NCBI RefSeq assembly: GCF_905475465.1
Contig: NC_062248.1
Coordinates: 2,108,001 to 2,172,000, forward strand
Direction: 5' to 3'
DNA length: 64,000 bases
Source: Pieris napi
Taxonomy: Eukaryota > Arthropoda > Insecta > Lepidoptera > Pieridae
The notes beneath the pieces were generated by a model that was not told the origin of the DNA, ran no database searches, and worked only from the letters and a program-made list of their open reading frames with translations. Of the stretch, positions 25,634-35,631 are shown in pieces; the first letter of the stretch is position 1; each line of letters begins with the position of its first letter. A program made the position numbers and the translations under genes.

Positions 25634-28600
25634 CGAGTGAAGCTAATATAAAGCGTGTAAAAAAAGGATTTGTGGGTGTGTGCGTACACCGAGTACATAC
25701 ATGTCTATTATAGTAATATTTGTTTATGTGGATGACTTATTACACAGTAAAATGACTTCATTTACGATTCAAAGGCTTCGTCTTCGTGTGTGTGTGTCTT
25801 TGAGAGTTTGCCATTGGAAAGTAACTGGACTGGATATAGACGCAGAAGAGAGAAGAAGAGAACGCAGACAGTTCCCGTCTCTCGACTAAGCCACTTATAT
25901 ATGTCCCATATTTTTAACTTAAATTATATTTTAGGGAAAGTGGGAAACGCCATTTAAAAAATTAGAAACGGCGACATTTCATACGCCCATAGATGTTCGA
26001 CGCGTAAATATGATGTCTGTAAATTCGCATTTCAATTATACAGAAAGTGCGGCCCTCAATGCACAGGTATTATAAATATTCTGTAATCTACGCATTACAT
26101 ATATACATTATAATAGTCCTATACATTCTTTCCAGGAAAGTGTATTGATCATCCAATCTAAATTATTAATAATTGTACGCCATTCGGGATGTGACGTCAT
26201 CGTACTGATTGAAACCACAGAGTTTAGATGTTGTTATATGTATATAAAATTCTGGCGATGTCAATCAAACTCCTCATAAACAGCTGGATCAATTTTTATT
26301 ATTTTTGTATGTTCGGTTTAGTTATTTGGAAAAAGATATATTTTATACAATACAATGACAAAAAGTTGGCGGAACAAGAATTTTATTAATAGAAAAATCT
26401 ACGACTGAAGCTATCATTGATAATTCGAATATAACCAGACACTAAGACTATCTCACATTATTAGGGCCCTCACTGGTAAAATTGGATAACACAAGTCAAC
26501 AAAAAAAATATTTTTTTTTGAGTCTGTTATTTAGTGAATATTTTCTGATTGTATACATCGAAAAAGAAGCAGAAACTCTATTTATAATAAATAAAGTTTG
26601 CTTTTGTACCTTTACGCAATGTATATACAATACAATGTAAATAGAGCTCTTTCATAAAAAATAAATTTCGTTGTAGTAACTACAAAAGCAAACTTTAATA
26701 GATAAAAATATTTTTTCTTTAATTAGTTAGGCATAAATAATCAAAATCAGAGGTACAGAACGCAGACTCAAAATTCGTGTTGACCCGTGTAATAATTAAA
26801 ATAAAATTCGTAATTTACAAAAACATTTTTTTAATAATGATTTTTTTTTTAGATTCTCAAACTCCCATACACCGGTGGAACAGCTGCTCTAATAATTATA
26901 TTACCCAAGGCGCGAAACGGTTTGCCGCTTCTCCTTCATCAAATAAAGTTAGCACCAGAAATATTAGACTCCGCTTTAAACTCCATGTTGGTGCACACAG
27001 TGCAGGCTACGATACCGAAGTTCAGGTTAGAAAGTGAAATGGATTTGAGGAAAATGTATGAAAAGGTACGAATATTTATGAAGATGAAAATATCGTCTTT
27101 AAGAGTAGTGTGAATGCAATATCATGAGGAAAATGGCTTGAAATAAAATACAGTCAAAATTAATTTCAAGCAATATTGTGTATAAGATTTTTTGGTTTGA
27201 ACTGTTTTAAAAGATCGATAATAGCTGAATTTTAATAAAAAGCAAGCACTTAAAAATTTAGATAAGCCTTGTCTTGCTCGTGAGAATGACTTGCTTATTT
27301 TGTTAATATCGATAAAACTACTTTGTAGATTTAAGAAAGGGCTAAGAAGGTCGTCAATCTTACTTAGCATATTACCAATAGTAGTGGAATGACTTTTAAC
27401 TCTATAGATGTACGATGCTCTTTTGTTATTCTTGCGTACTTGTCCGTCAGTGTATATAAAAATGTTATGTTGGTTTGTGTAGTGTGTACGCTTCAAAAAC
27501 GCAAAAAGTTCTGCACCGATCGAGCTGAAGTTTTAGCATGATATATAATCCGCATCAAGGATTGCTTTTATCTAATTTTTTTTTGTTATTTTATTTTTTC
27601 ATTTTTTTCCACAAGTACTTCAAAATAAAACTTATATGAAATCTTTTCTTTGTTTTGTTTCTCATTTCTCATTCAATCACAATGTGCCACAGCGAATCGT
27701 GGCAGGGAACAGCTATTATAATATTTGGAGTGATTATTATTTTTACCTATGCCTATTACGTATATTACAGGTGGGAATAAGAAAAATATTCAATGAATAC
27801 GATTCCGATTTAACTGGTATTGTGAGGGATAAAATTGTTACCGTCTCCAAAGCGAAACAAAAGGCAGTTATTGACGTGAACGAACGAGGCACTGAGGCAG
27901 CAGCTTCGTCTTGTAAGTATAATTTTTACCAAATGAAAATACGATTACGAAATCAGTAATTCATTTTTTATTAAAAATTTACATTACATTCATAGAAATA
28001 CTTATTCCTTCTGAGTAGTTGACGATGCTCACGACATATTTAACGATTTCAATTCATAGAATAAGCATTAATAAGCTATAGAGGAAATTGAAATTAGTAT
28101 TGGCCTAGACGCTAGACGTGCGACCGAGGTCGTAGGTTCGAACCCCGATTGTGGACTTTTTGTGTATGTTAAGTTTTAGCAACAAAAGATAACGTAGGGC
28201 TAACAGGCACAGGCTGATCCTACTTGCCTATTAGCAAAAAAAAAAATGATGAAACAATAGATACAGTAGTCTGATCAAAGGTACCTACTGGTTTTATATA
28301 GAGGAAATTGATTGCCAAAATTATTACAAACATGGCTCATTCCTTTTTGATAGATTTTTGTATATTTATAACGAATTAAATTCAAATTCATAGATGTCCA
28401 GTCATAGGAAGGTAGGTCTGGAGGCATAAGTCAAACATATATCTGTATGTATTTAATTAATTTTCTATATAGGCGTACATTTTTTTTTTTTCTATTTAGG
28501 CGGGAGTTGGCAACACTGGTCGTAAACGTAAACACGTACAAAATTGAGCTCCGTAATTAAATAGTGAAAAGTGACAAAATACTGAACATACAACTACAAT

Positions 28601-31600
28601 TCACCAATAAAGTTATAAGAAAAGTGCAAAGATAAGGAATACAGTTATAAAAACAGTGCGATTAAAAACTATATCGTAAAACAATCCCGAAACAACTTCT
28701 GATATCCCAGTAAAAAGTGAAAGTTCATAGTCCGCCATTACACAATTCAATCGTAATTCGCGTCTGACAACTGACATCTCATCTAGTACCAACCTACGCA
28801 GCAGTGCCGGGCAGTGTTGCAAGATTTAAAAAATTATTAAAAGGTGTTACAATTTATTAATTCCACTTTTCCCTGAAATGGATAAAAATATCGAAATGCT
28901 TTGGGAAAAATTAGAGGAAAAATTAGAGGAAAAATTGAACCAACAAACTCTAACTATAACATCAGCTGTAACCACAAACGTTATGGAAGCGATAAATGAT
29001 AAGATTGATTCAATTATTCAAGAAAACAAAAAATTAAAAACTCAGATTGCAAAACTTGAACAAAAACTAGATCAAATGGAAATAGATAAAAGAAAAAAGA
29101 ATTTGGTATTTTTTGGAGTTCAAGAAAAGGGAAAAAGGGAATCTGAACTGGTAGACTATATCAAAGAAATTATAACAGATACAGGTTTACATCTAGACAG
29201 CCAAGAAATAAGCAATGTTTACAGAATTGGAGCACAAACTAACAAGAATCGGCCAGTTGTCGTTTCCTTGTCGACAAATTGGAAAAAACATTTGATACTT
29301 AAAAATAAATCCAGCCTTCCATCTGGGATCTATGTAAAAGAAGACTACCCGAAACACATATTAGAAACCCGAAAGCAACTGCAACCAAAAGTAGAGGAAG
29401 AAAGAAACAAGGGTAACTTTGCATATATCAAATATGATAAGCTAATCGTTAAGAAACCAAATGATCAAGGCCGTGAAAAAAGGAAGCGGGAACAGAGTGG
29501 CTCGCCGATATCACCTACACAAAAGAGGTCAAACCCTAACAAAGCAACGATGCCAACTGCAACGAATACAAAGGATGTAATAAAACCTAATTTATTAAAT
29601 TATATAGCAAGGGGAAGGTCTAGCTCACTTTCAGAGTTATCAAAAAACAACTAACTGCCCCCGACAACCGGAACAAAAACAATGCTAACTGTAGATCAAC
29701 ACCAACAAAGGACAACGAAAGAAAACATGCACCAACCACCCCAAGCCGGCTGGTCACCGTGGGGCTCAGCGACTACTACCCTCCATCCAACAGGATACAT
29801 ATGGCAACAAATATAGCAACACTTAACAGCAACACACAGTATGACCAAAACCCTCCAATGATCACACCAACGGAGCAGGGAAACACCTTGCATAAAAACA
29901 AATTAATGATCGCAACATACAACGTCCGAACCCTCTCATCGTATGACCGTTTGCTCGAGTTTGAAGAGGCTATAAGAGATATTAAATACGATATCATCGG
30001 AATATCTGAAATGAGAAGACATGGAAATAAAATAGAAGAGTACGAAAATTTTATACTGTGCTACATAGGGCAAACCCCTGGCAAACATGGAGTTGGCTTC
30101 ATTATAAATAAGTCTCTCAAAAAACACATAATAAGCTTCAATGGCATAACAGAGCGAGTGGCAACACTAAACATAAATATACAGGGACATAAAATATCCA
30201 TTATACAAGTTTATGCACCAACAGAAGCGGCAAGCGACCTTGATATAGAAGAATTTTACACTACAGTTGAGAAAGCCTTGGGCACAGCGCAAAAAACCAT
30301 AATATTAATGGGTGACTTCAACGCCAAGCTTGTAACCCCCAAAGCTGACGAATATTTAGTTACTAAAAAACATGGATACGGCGAGAGAAACGAAAGAGGA
30401 CAAAGACTAGTAAAGTTTGCGCTCCAACACAAATTAATGATAATAAACACATGTTTTAAAAAAAGACAGAGCAAAAGATGGACCTGGCGATCTCCTAACG
30501 GACAATACAGAAACGAAATCGATTTTATCTTGTCTAACCAACATAGAATATTCCAAAACATCGAGACGCTCAATCTGAACTACAATTCCGATCATAGAAT
30601 AGTCAGATCAACAATAACACTAAACAAACAAAAAATATCAAGAGCCAAGTTTACAAACAGCCAAAATAGCAAATTAAAGAGCGAAGAGGAAATAAGTAAG
30701 TTCAACGAAAACCTAATATCACAGCTATCTACAACTAGCTGCGAAAACACCACGGTACAATACTGCTACGACATGATAGAAAAGGCTATCACTTTTAGCT
30801 TGAAACAAGCTCGCCCAAAGAGAGAAGAAAATAAACAACATAAAATACTATCGGCAAGTACAGTAAGGCTACTAAAAAGAAGGAAGGAACTACAGAAAAC
30901 TAAAAACAAATCACGAAGTCAGAAAAATGAATTGTCCGCAATATACAAAGTAGTCAATAAGTATATAAAAGCAGACTACAAAAGATATAGGAAAGACACA
31001 ATAAAAGAACATCTACAAAGAAATGGAAGTACAAAGAAGGCCTATAAGAAGCTCAAAACTAATACATCATGGATAGAAGGACTGAGGAAAAAAGATACAG
31101 AAATGTACACTAGAGGCGACATCATATCTACCGCAACAGAATTTTATAGACATCTTTACAGAAACAGAGACACGAAATCATTTAATCTTGTCACAGAAAC
31201 AGATGCTACACCTAGAAATAACGTTAAACTCATAGACGCAACAGAAATAATTGAAGCAATAAAGAAACTGAAACTAGATAAAAGCCCTGGTTCAGATAAT
31301 ATTACGAACGAAACACTAAAAATTGGACACAAAACTCTAGCACTGCCGCTAGCGGAACTGTTTAACAAGATCTTGCAAGAGTCGGAAACACCTTCCCAAT
31401 GGTCCGAATCCAACATCATACTAATTTACAAAAAAGGCGACCCGAAGGATATCGGAAACTACCGACCAATCAGCTTGCTGCCGAGTCTATATAAACTTTT
31501 CTCCACAATTATAAACATAAGGATTAGAGACACATTGGAAAAAAAACAGCCAGTGGAGCAAGCAGGCTTCAGAAGGGGCTTTTCAACAGTCGACCACATC

Positions 31601-34208
31601 CATACCCTTGAGTTGATAATGGAAAAGTATCAGGAAAAACAAAGAACACTCTATATATCATTCATAGACTACCAAAAAGCCTTTGATACAGTAAGACATA
31701 ACAGCATCTGGGAAAGCTTGAAAGAACAGGGAGTAGAGGAAATATATATAAAAATCATCAAATCCATATACAAAAACAATAAAGGTAAAATTAAGCTTGA
31801 AACATTAGGCCCTAGTTTTCCAATAGAACGAGGAGTAAGACAAGGGGACCCGCTGTCTCCAACAATATTCATAGCTGTTCTTGAGTCGATCATTAGCAAG
31901 CTAGATTGGAGTAAACAAGGTCTATACATAGACGGTACTTACTTGAGTCACCTGAGATTCGCGGATGACCTAGTACTGTTATCCGAGTCATCTTCCCAAC
32001 TACAGAGCATGGTAGAAACCCTGAACCAAGCTAGTGGAAAAGTAGGCCTAGAGATGAACATTACAAAAACTAAGACAATGACAAACAGCTCTCAAAGACC
32101 AATAACAATCAATAACAAACCATTGGAATACGTTGAAGATTATGTCTATCTGGGAAAAACCATAAGTTTTCACAGAAAAAATAAAAATACAGCAATAGAG
32201 AAAAGAATAAAATTAACATGGAACAAATTTTGGGGTCTCAAGGAAATTTTTAAAGGTGATCTACCACAAGACATTAAAACCAAAGTCATGAATTCAAGCC
32301 TCTTGCCTTGTTTGACATATGGTTGCCAAACGTGGAAATTCACTGCTGAAACAAGAAAAAAGATAATCGTCTGTCAGAGAGGACTCGAAAGAAGTATGCT
32401 AAAGATCAGAAAATCAGATAAAATACGCCATACTAAAATAAGAAAAATAACCAAAGCAACAAATGCTTTAAGCTACGCAAAAAAACTGAAATGGAAGTGC
32501 GCAGGACATGTTGCCCGGCTAACTGACCATAGATGGACTAAAAAAGTAACTTTCTGGAAAGGCCCACTAGGCAAAAGAACAAAAGGTAGACCTATTACAC
32601 GATGGGAAGACGACATTAAAGCGATAGCTGGTCGAAATTGGAGTGAAGTGGCCGAGGACAGAGATAAATGGGCGTCACTGGAGGAGGCCTACACCCAACT
32701 TGGGGTTCCAGTAGATTAAGTATTTAAAAGGAATATATATGTATATATTTTTAACTAATATAGATTAATAACATGAACTAACACTAAAAATAAATTGTAA
32801 GAAGTGTAAACTTATATAATACTGGAAATAAAAGGCTTTTTTATTTTATTTATTTATTTATTTTATAGGCGTACATACTTATCTGCGTCACACAAGTAGA
32901 CAATTTTATAGTGGCTATAACTGAAAAGGTGATAGAAATTGTGTTCATAAAAAAATAATGACTCAAACTCATAAATTGATTTGGGTTATTCCCCTTTTTA
33001 ATAAAAATACTTCCATTGTAAAACTGATAAAGCAATAACAATAAAAATCACGTGTCAATAACAGCTAGTTTACAACACAATAATTGATACGCCATCTAAT
33101 GTCAAGATTATTAATTATGCCCTTTGTCTAACGAAAATAAATTTGAAATTCGAAAAGCTACTGAGCTACGCACACAAATTTTTCAGCATTGAATTATAAA
33201 CTATTGTTTAAGCCTAGACTAGTCCTATCTTCGAACCCCAACAGTATTCTTTCTTTGACCCAATTACTGCCTTGCGATTCTGTAACTCACTTTTTGATCT
33301 CTCACAGCGGCGGTCGCGCTCAAATCAGTCGTAAAGCAGTCATTTTACGATTTGGCATTCTAATAAGGAGGGAGCTTGTAGTTAGAAAAGTGAGTTACAG
33401 AATCGCAAGGCAGTACAGTGGGATCGTGGGTAAAAATAAAAAATCGGTATCAGCACAGCGTGGCTAGAATGGCTTAGAAAATTATTATTGCAGTTGCGAA
33501 AGAGTCTGTACTTTAAACTTAGGTACAAATAAAAACTTTATACATGGCAGAAATATGGCTGTGACAAAATTGATCTAACGTTAGTCTCCACACTAGGTAG
33601 CCCCCTGTGGGTAACTAGATTACAATTCCGTGGTACTTGGTGCATGTTTAAAACATCTTTTAAAGAAAAAGTAGTCGTAATGTTACTTCGAATCAAATTC
33701 GTTTAAGAACTTAAGTATGTGTGAACGTATGAGTATGTTGATGGATGTGTATAATAACACTGTATTTAATAGTATGGCTGAGAGTTGTTATAAGCGCTGC
33801 CTTGCGATTCTGTAACTCACTTTTCGAACGCACACAGCTGTTTTCGCAGCGGCGGTCGCGCTCAAATCAGTCGTAAAGCAGTCATCTTACGATTTGGCAT
33901 TCTTTTAAACAATAAACTACACCCTCCTTATCGCGTATATATTAGCGTGAGTTCGAAAAGTGAGTTACAGAATCGCAAGGCTGCATATGTGTTAGTTTTT
34001 GGAACCTCAGAGTCATGTCAAAATATATATTAAGGCCTAAATGAATTTTTATTATTGTGTTTTAGCAACAAGCATGCTTCAAATGTCGCTGACGAAAACT
34101 GTCAAATTCAAGGCTGATCATCCATTTTTGTTCATACTGCTGTCAAACACTCAGCAGTTGTTCGCTGGGACCCTCGTCCATCCACATACAGCTGCAAAAA
34201 GAGGCTAA
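18028..34208 (+). CDS. Serpin (serine protease inhibitor), inhibitory type, first exon not found
   Basis: Eight exons join in frame: 18028-18084, 21596-21739, 22430-22633, 24399-24497, 25935-26066, 26853-27065, 27771-27912 and 34066-34208 (stop TAA), giving 377 residues without the missing N-terminus. Landmarks appear in serpin order: TICSPISALL (helix B), VESQTANMIHDMISPEEI then MINAIYFN-GKWETPF (strand 3A), ILKLPYTGG...ALIIILPKA, PKFRLES, VIDVNERGTEAAASS (hinge) and HPFLFILLSNTQQLFAGTL near the C-terminus. The small-residue hinge GTEAAASS fits an inhibitor. Counting 17 positions from the hinge Glu predicts P1-P1' Met-Ser (inference). The first listed exon (LADDETWATLTEEVVRYIY) fits helix A but is less certain, and the exon with ATG and signal peptide was not found. 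The last intron, cutting the P7 codon, is 6.2 kb and contains a whole LINE. Which serpin orthologue this is, I cannot say. Confidence 0.9.
19022..20144. other. GC-rich block between short inverted repeats
   Basis: CGTGACAACGTC at 19026-19037 and its complement GACGTTGTCACG at 20129-20140 enclose a 1.1 kb segment with two CpG-rich parts (about 19070-19380 and 19740-19950) that stand out from the AT-rich surroundings. It lies in the first visible serpin intron. No reading frame in it is convincing. Could be a transposon of unknown type or a CpG-rich regulatory region. Confidence 0.4.
22020..22332 (-). mobile_element. Repeat family M, copy 2
   Basis: Inverse orientation of copy 1: same AT-rich core, CTTCGTGACGGTCCGTAAAA and the end GCGCCTAAAGAAGTTTTACT. 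Its distal end is eroded. Ends about 100 bp before serpin exon 22430. Confidence 0.7.
23969..24390 (+). repeat. Foldback element, copy 1, with (CATA)n tail
   Basis: Left arm AATAAATAATAGTTT...AAAGCACATCAAACT; right arm partly lost. The loop holds a second hairpin, GGTATTATTGTGAAAAAGCG at 24081 pairing with its complement ending 24162. Tail shares GCATTGTCATCGATCTTTGA, then CGAAGGAGTCGGTTACATAC, with copy 2, and ends about 10 bp before the 3' splice site of serpin exon 24399. Confidence 0.78.
24995..25110 (+). mobile_element. LINE 3' end fragment, family L
   Basis: AAGGCCGGCACGTACTCG through TGTCCATGGGCGGTATCACT to TAAGCGTCCTGCC. In a serpin intron. Confidence 0.6.
25313..25660 (+). repeat. 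Foldback element, copy 2, with (TACA)n tail
   Basis: Two nearly perfect 62-nt arms (25313-25374 and 25419-25480) around a 44-nt loop, followed by the same tail as copy 1 and about eight TACA repeats ending near 25635. In the next serpin intron after copy 1. Confidence 0.82.
28103..28290 (+). repeat. SINE family A, degenerate
   Basis: TTGGCCTAG head, GGTCGTAGGTTCGAACCCC B box region and CAGGCTGATC...TTGCCTATTAG body; core partly lost. Confidence 0.6.
28878..29654 (+). CDS. LINE ORF1, coiled-coil RNA-binding protein
   Basis: A 258-residue ORF with a charged coiled coil over about residues 8-75 (repeated EEKLEEKL, then ENKKLKTQIAKLEQKLDQ). An RRM-like block begins at KKNLVFFGVQEKGKRESELV and is followed by a basic region (KKPNDQGREKRKREQ) and a Ser-rich tail. 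This is the arrangement of LINE-type ORF1 proteins that coat element RNA as trimers; binding and assembly are inferred from the family. It stops 146 nt before the first ATG of ORF2. No frameshift or stop interrupts it. Confidence 0.85.
   Translation: MDKNIEMLWEKLEEKLEEKLNQQTLTITSAVTTNVMEAINDKIDSIIQENKKLKTQIAKLEQKLDQMEIDKRKKNLVFFGVQEKGKRESELVDYIKEIITDTGLHLDSQEISNVYRIGAQTNKNRPVVVSLSTNWKKHLILKNKSSLPSGIYVKEDYPKHILETRKQLQPKVEEERNKGNFAYIKYDKLIVKKPNDQGREKRKREQSGSPISPTQKRSNPNKATMPTATNTKDVIKPNLLNYIARGRSSSLSELSKNN
29801..32719 (+). CDS. LINE ORF2, AP endonuclease and reverse transcriptase
   Basis: The open frame extends upstream to 29759 but the first ATG is at 29801, giving 972 residues. The N-terminal third is an apurinic-type endonuclease: ATYNVRTL, ISEMRRHG, QVYAP, MGDFNAKL and a terminal SDHR catalytic motif. 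Reverse transcriptase follows with LKLDKSPGSDNI, NYRPISLLPSLYKLF, QAGFRRGFSTVDH, the first catalytic Asp in FIDYQKAFDTV, GVRQGDPLSP, and the active site FADD at 31958-31969. The C-terminus has an AGHVARL...GRPITRWEDDI block common in insect elements of this type. It is fully open with all catalytic motifs present, so activity is possible. Not a host gene, although it lies in the serpin intron. Confidence 0.95.
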   Translation: MATNIATLNSNTQYDQNPPMITPTEQGNTLHKNKLMIATYNVRTLSSYDRLLEFEEAIRDIKYDIIGISEMRRHGNKIEEYENFILCYIGQTPGKHGVGFIINKSLKKHIISFNGITERVATLNINIQGHKISIIQVYAPTEAASDLDIEEFYTTVEKALGTAQKTIILMGDFNAKLVTPKADEYLVTKKHGYGERNERGQRLVKFALQHKLMIINTCFKKRQSKRWTWRSPNGQYRNEIDFILSNQHRIFQNIETLNLNYNSDHRIVRSTITLNKQKISRAKFTNSQNSKLKSEEEISKFNENLISQLSTTSCENTTVQYCYDMIEKAITFSLKQARPKREENKQHKILSASTVRLLKRRKELQKTKNKSRSQKNELSAIYKVVNKYIKADYKRYRKDTIKEHLQRNGSTKKAYKKLKTNTSWIEGLRKKDTEMYTRGDIISTATEFYRHLYRNRDTKSFNLVTETDATPRNNVKLIDATEIIEAIKKLKLDKSPGSDNITNETLKIGHKTLALPLAELFNKILQESETPSQWSESNIILIYKKGDPKDIGNYRPISLLPSLYKLFSTIINIRIRDTLEKKQPVEQAGFRRGFSTVDHIHTLELIMEKYQEKQRTLYISFIDYQKAFDTVRHNSIWESLKEQGVEEIYIKIIKSIYKNNKGKIKLETLGPSFPIERGVRQGDPLSPTIFIAVLESIISKLDWSKQGLYIDGTYLSHLRFADDLVLLSESSSQLQSMVETLNQASGKVGLEMNITKTKTMTNSSQRPITINNKPLEYVEDYVYLGKTISFHRKNKNTAIEKRIKLTWNKFWGLKEIFKGDLPQDIKTKVMNSSLLPCLTYGCQTWKFTAETRKKIIVCQRGLERSMLKIRKSDKIRHTKIRKITKATNALSYAKKLKWKCAGHVARLTDHRWTKKVTFWKGPLGKRTKGRPITRWEDDIKAIAGRNWSEVAEDRDKWASLEEAYTQLGVPVD
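33268..33412. mobile_element. Short MITE, copy 1
   Basis: Inverted ends TGCCTTGCGATTCTGTAACT and its complement, 145 bp. Shares with copy 2 the inner block beginning GCGGCGGTCGCGCTC and ending near TTTGGCATTCT. No clear target duplication. Confidence 0.75.
33797..33981. mobile_element. Short MITE, copy 2
   Basis: 185 bp with the same ends as copy 1 about 0.4 kb upstream, in the same orientation, and more complete subterminal sequence (CACTTTTCGAACGC; GTTCGAAAAGTG). Confidence 0.78.
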
Positions 34209-34329
34209 CTGATATGTTAAGCTGTGACTTGTATACAATTTTGTTTCAAGTGATATTACATATTGGTAAAGAAGGCTGTGTTTGTCTGCATTTGATAACT
34301 GTCTGTATTTGGTAACTTAAAAACAAAAT

Positions 34330-34415
34330 ATCAAAAGGCCGGCAACGCTTGCGAGCGTTCTGGCAATGTGTATCACTTAACATCAGTCCTGCCCGTTTGC
34401 CCCTCGTCACATAAA
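34330..34415 (+). mobile_element. LINE 3' end fragment, family L
   Basis: AAAAGGCCGGCAACGCTTGC, TATCACTTAACATCAG and CCTGCCCGTTTGCCCC. Downstream of the serpin stop codon, so it may sit in the 3' UTR. Confidence 0.6.
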
Positions 34416-34800
34416 AAAAATAAAATACTGACGAATATGTAACTGAAATATAACGATTATTTCTAGTGAGGTCATATAAGAACTTGCCATTCACACAAAA
34501 TCAACGCGGGCTAAACATAGGTAGGTATATTCAAAATAATTTACGATTTTTGTTAATGGTGTGAAGTGATTTTTTTTCTGACGGATGTAACAGACATATA
34601 TCTAGAGTATTATTCTCATGTAAGTGACATTTTTTTTGTCTTTTTGAGAAAGTCTTTAAACCTATATATTAACAACATTATTTTACAGGTTATGTAAATT
34701 ATTGAAATAAATATGTTTGCATTAATTGAATGTTTTTTACATCGAAGCCAAAGACTTGTTTGATTACGGTGAGTACGTGTTTGTACTTTATTCATAATTT

Positions 34801-35056
34801 GACGACTCATTGGTCTAGTGGTTAGTACCCCTGACTGCGAATCCATGGGTCCCGGGTTCGATCCCCGGCTGAGACGAACATCGACGTGATGAGCATTTGG
34901 TGTTGTGCTTAGGTCTTGGGTGTTTAAATATGTATTTATATGTCTATCTATCTATAATATGTATGTATATCCGTTGCCTAGTACCCATAACACAAGCTTC
35001 ACCAGCTTAGCATGGGACTCGGTCAATTGGTGTGAATTGACTTTAAAAAAAAAAAC
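34801..35056 (+). repeat. tRNA-derived SINE (family B)
   Basis: tRNA-like head with A box in TGGTCTAGTGGTTAG (34811-34825) and B box GGTTCGATCC (34855-34864), followed by an unrelated body ending CACCAGCTTAGCATGGGACT and an A-rich tail. Not a tRNA gene: no cloverleaf closes around it. Confidence 0.75.
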
Positions 35057-35631
35057 CTCTCATATAAAAAAGGTGAAATTTTCGCCGTATACCACTATTT
35101 TTTAAATAAACTGAATTATTACATTTAGGTTCGTATTCTAGAACGCTAATCTAACTTCACCGTTTTTCGGTACGAAGTTTGAAATGTTTCACAGTTCTCA
35201 CGACAAGATTAAGTATTACGAATTAGAATATGAGCCTTTAACATGTTATAAAGATCAAAAAAAAAATTCAAAGACGTGAAGTAAAAAGCTCTTAATTTTG
35301 AGGTCCATCAATTGCTAATGAGTCTCGAAACTTCAAAACATCAATTCATCAGCATTTATCACATCCCCAACTTCGTCGATTAGGGATAACTTTTCACGCA
35401 TGCGCACACAACTTTGCCACTTTGAAATTCAGTCACCCCATTATTTACGAATCACCCTCAGTACCATTCCGCACCCCATGACGTTAGCTCCTATTGCGAT
35501 GTGACGAGAAATCCGAAACTTTTACGCGAATTTCCTTTGAGTTTTGGGAAAAATGTGATAGTGGATATGGAACAGAATAAATTCCGAAAGAGGAATGGTG
35601 TCTATGTAAAGTTTAAAAATATTACTTATAA

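Larger units (their letters stand above)
28481..32863 (+). mobile_element. Full-length two-ORF LINE retrotransposon with target duplication
   Basis: A 4.38 kb non-LTR element lying in the last serpin intron in sense orientation. It is flanked by a 13-bp direct repeat TATAGGCGTACAT (28468-28480 and 32864-32876). It has a roughly 400-bp 5' leader, ORF1, ORF2 and a short 3' UTR ending in ATTTATTT-type repeats. Both ORFs are uninterrupted, so insertion looks recent. The C-terminal AGHVARL...GRPITRWEDDI region and AP endonuclease resemble insect RTE-like elements, but the coiled-coil ORF1 leaves the clade unsettled. Confidence 0.93.

Noticed and set aside
26589..26700. Inverted AAAGTTTGCTTTTGTA stretch in a serpin intron
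   Set aside because: Short arms with an AT-rich spacer; no second copy or target duplication to support a mobile element.
34801..34875. tRNA-like sequence with A and B boxes
   Set aside because: The body continues into a dispersed-repeat type sequence and no acceptor stem closes, so it is a SINE head and not a tRNA gene.
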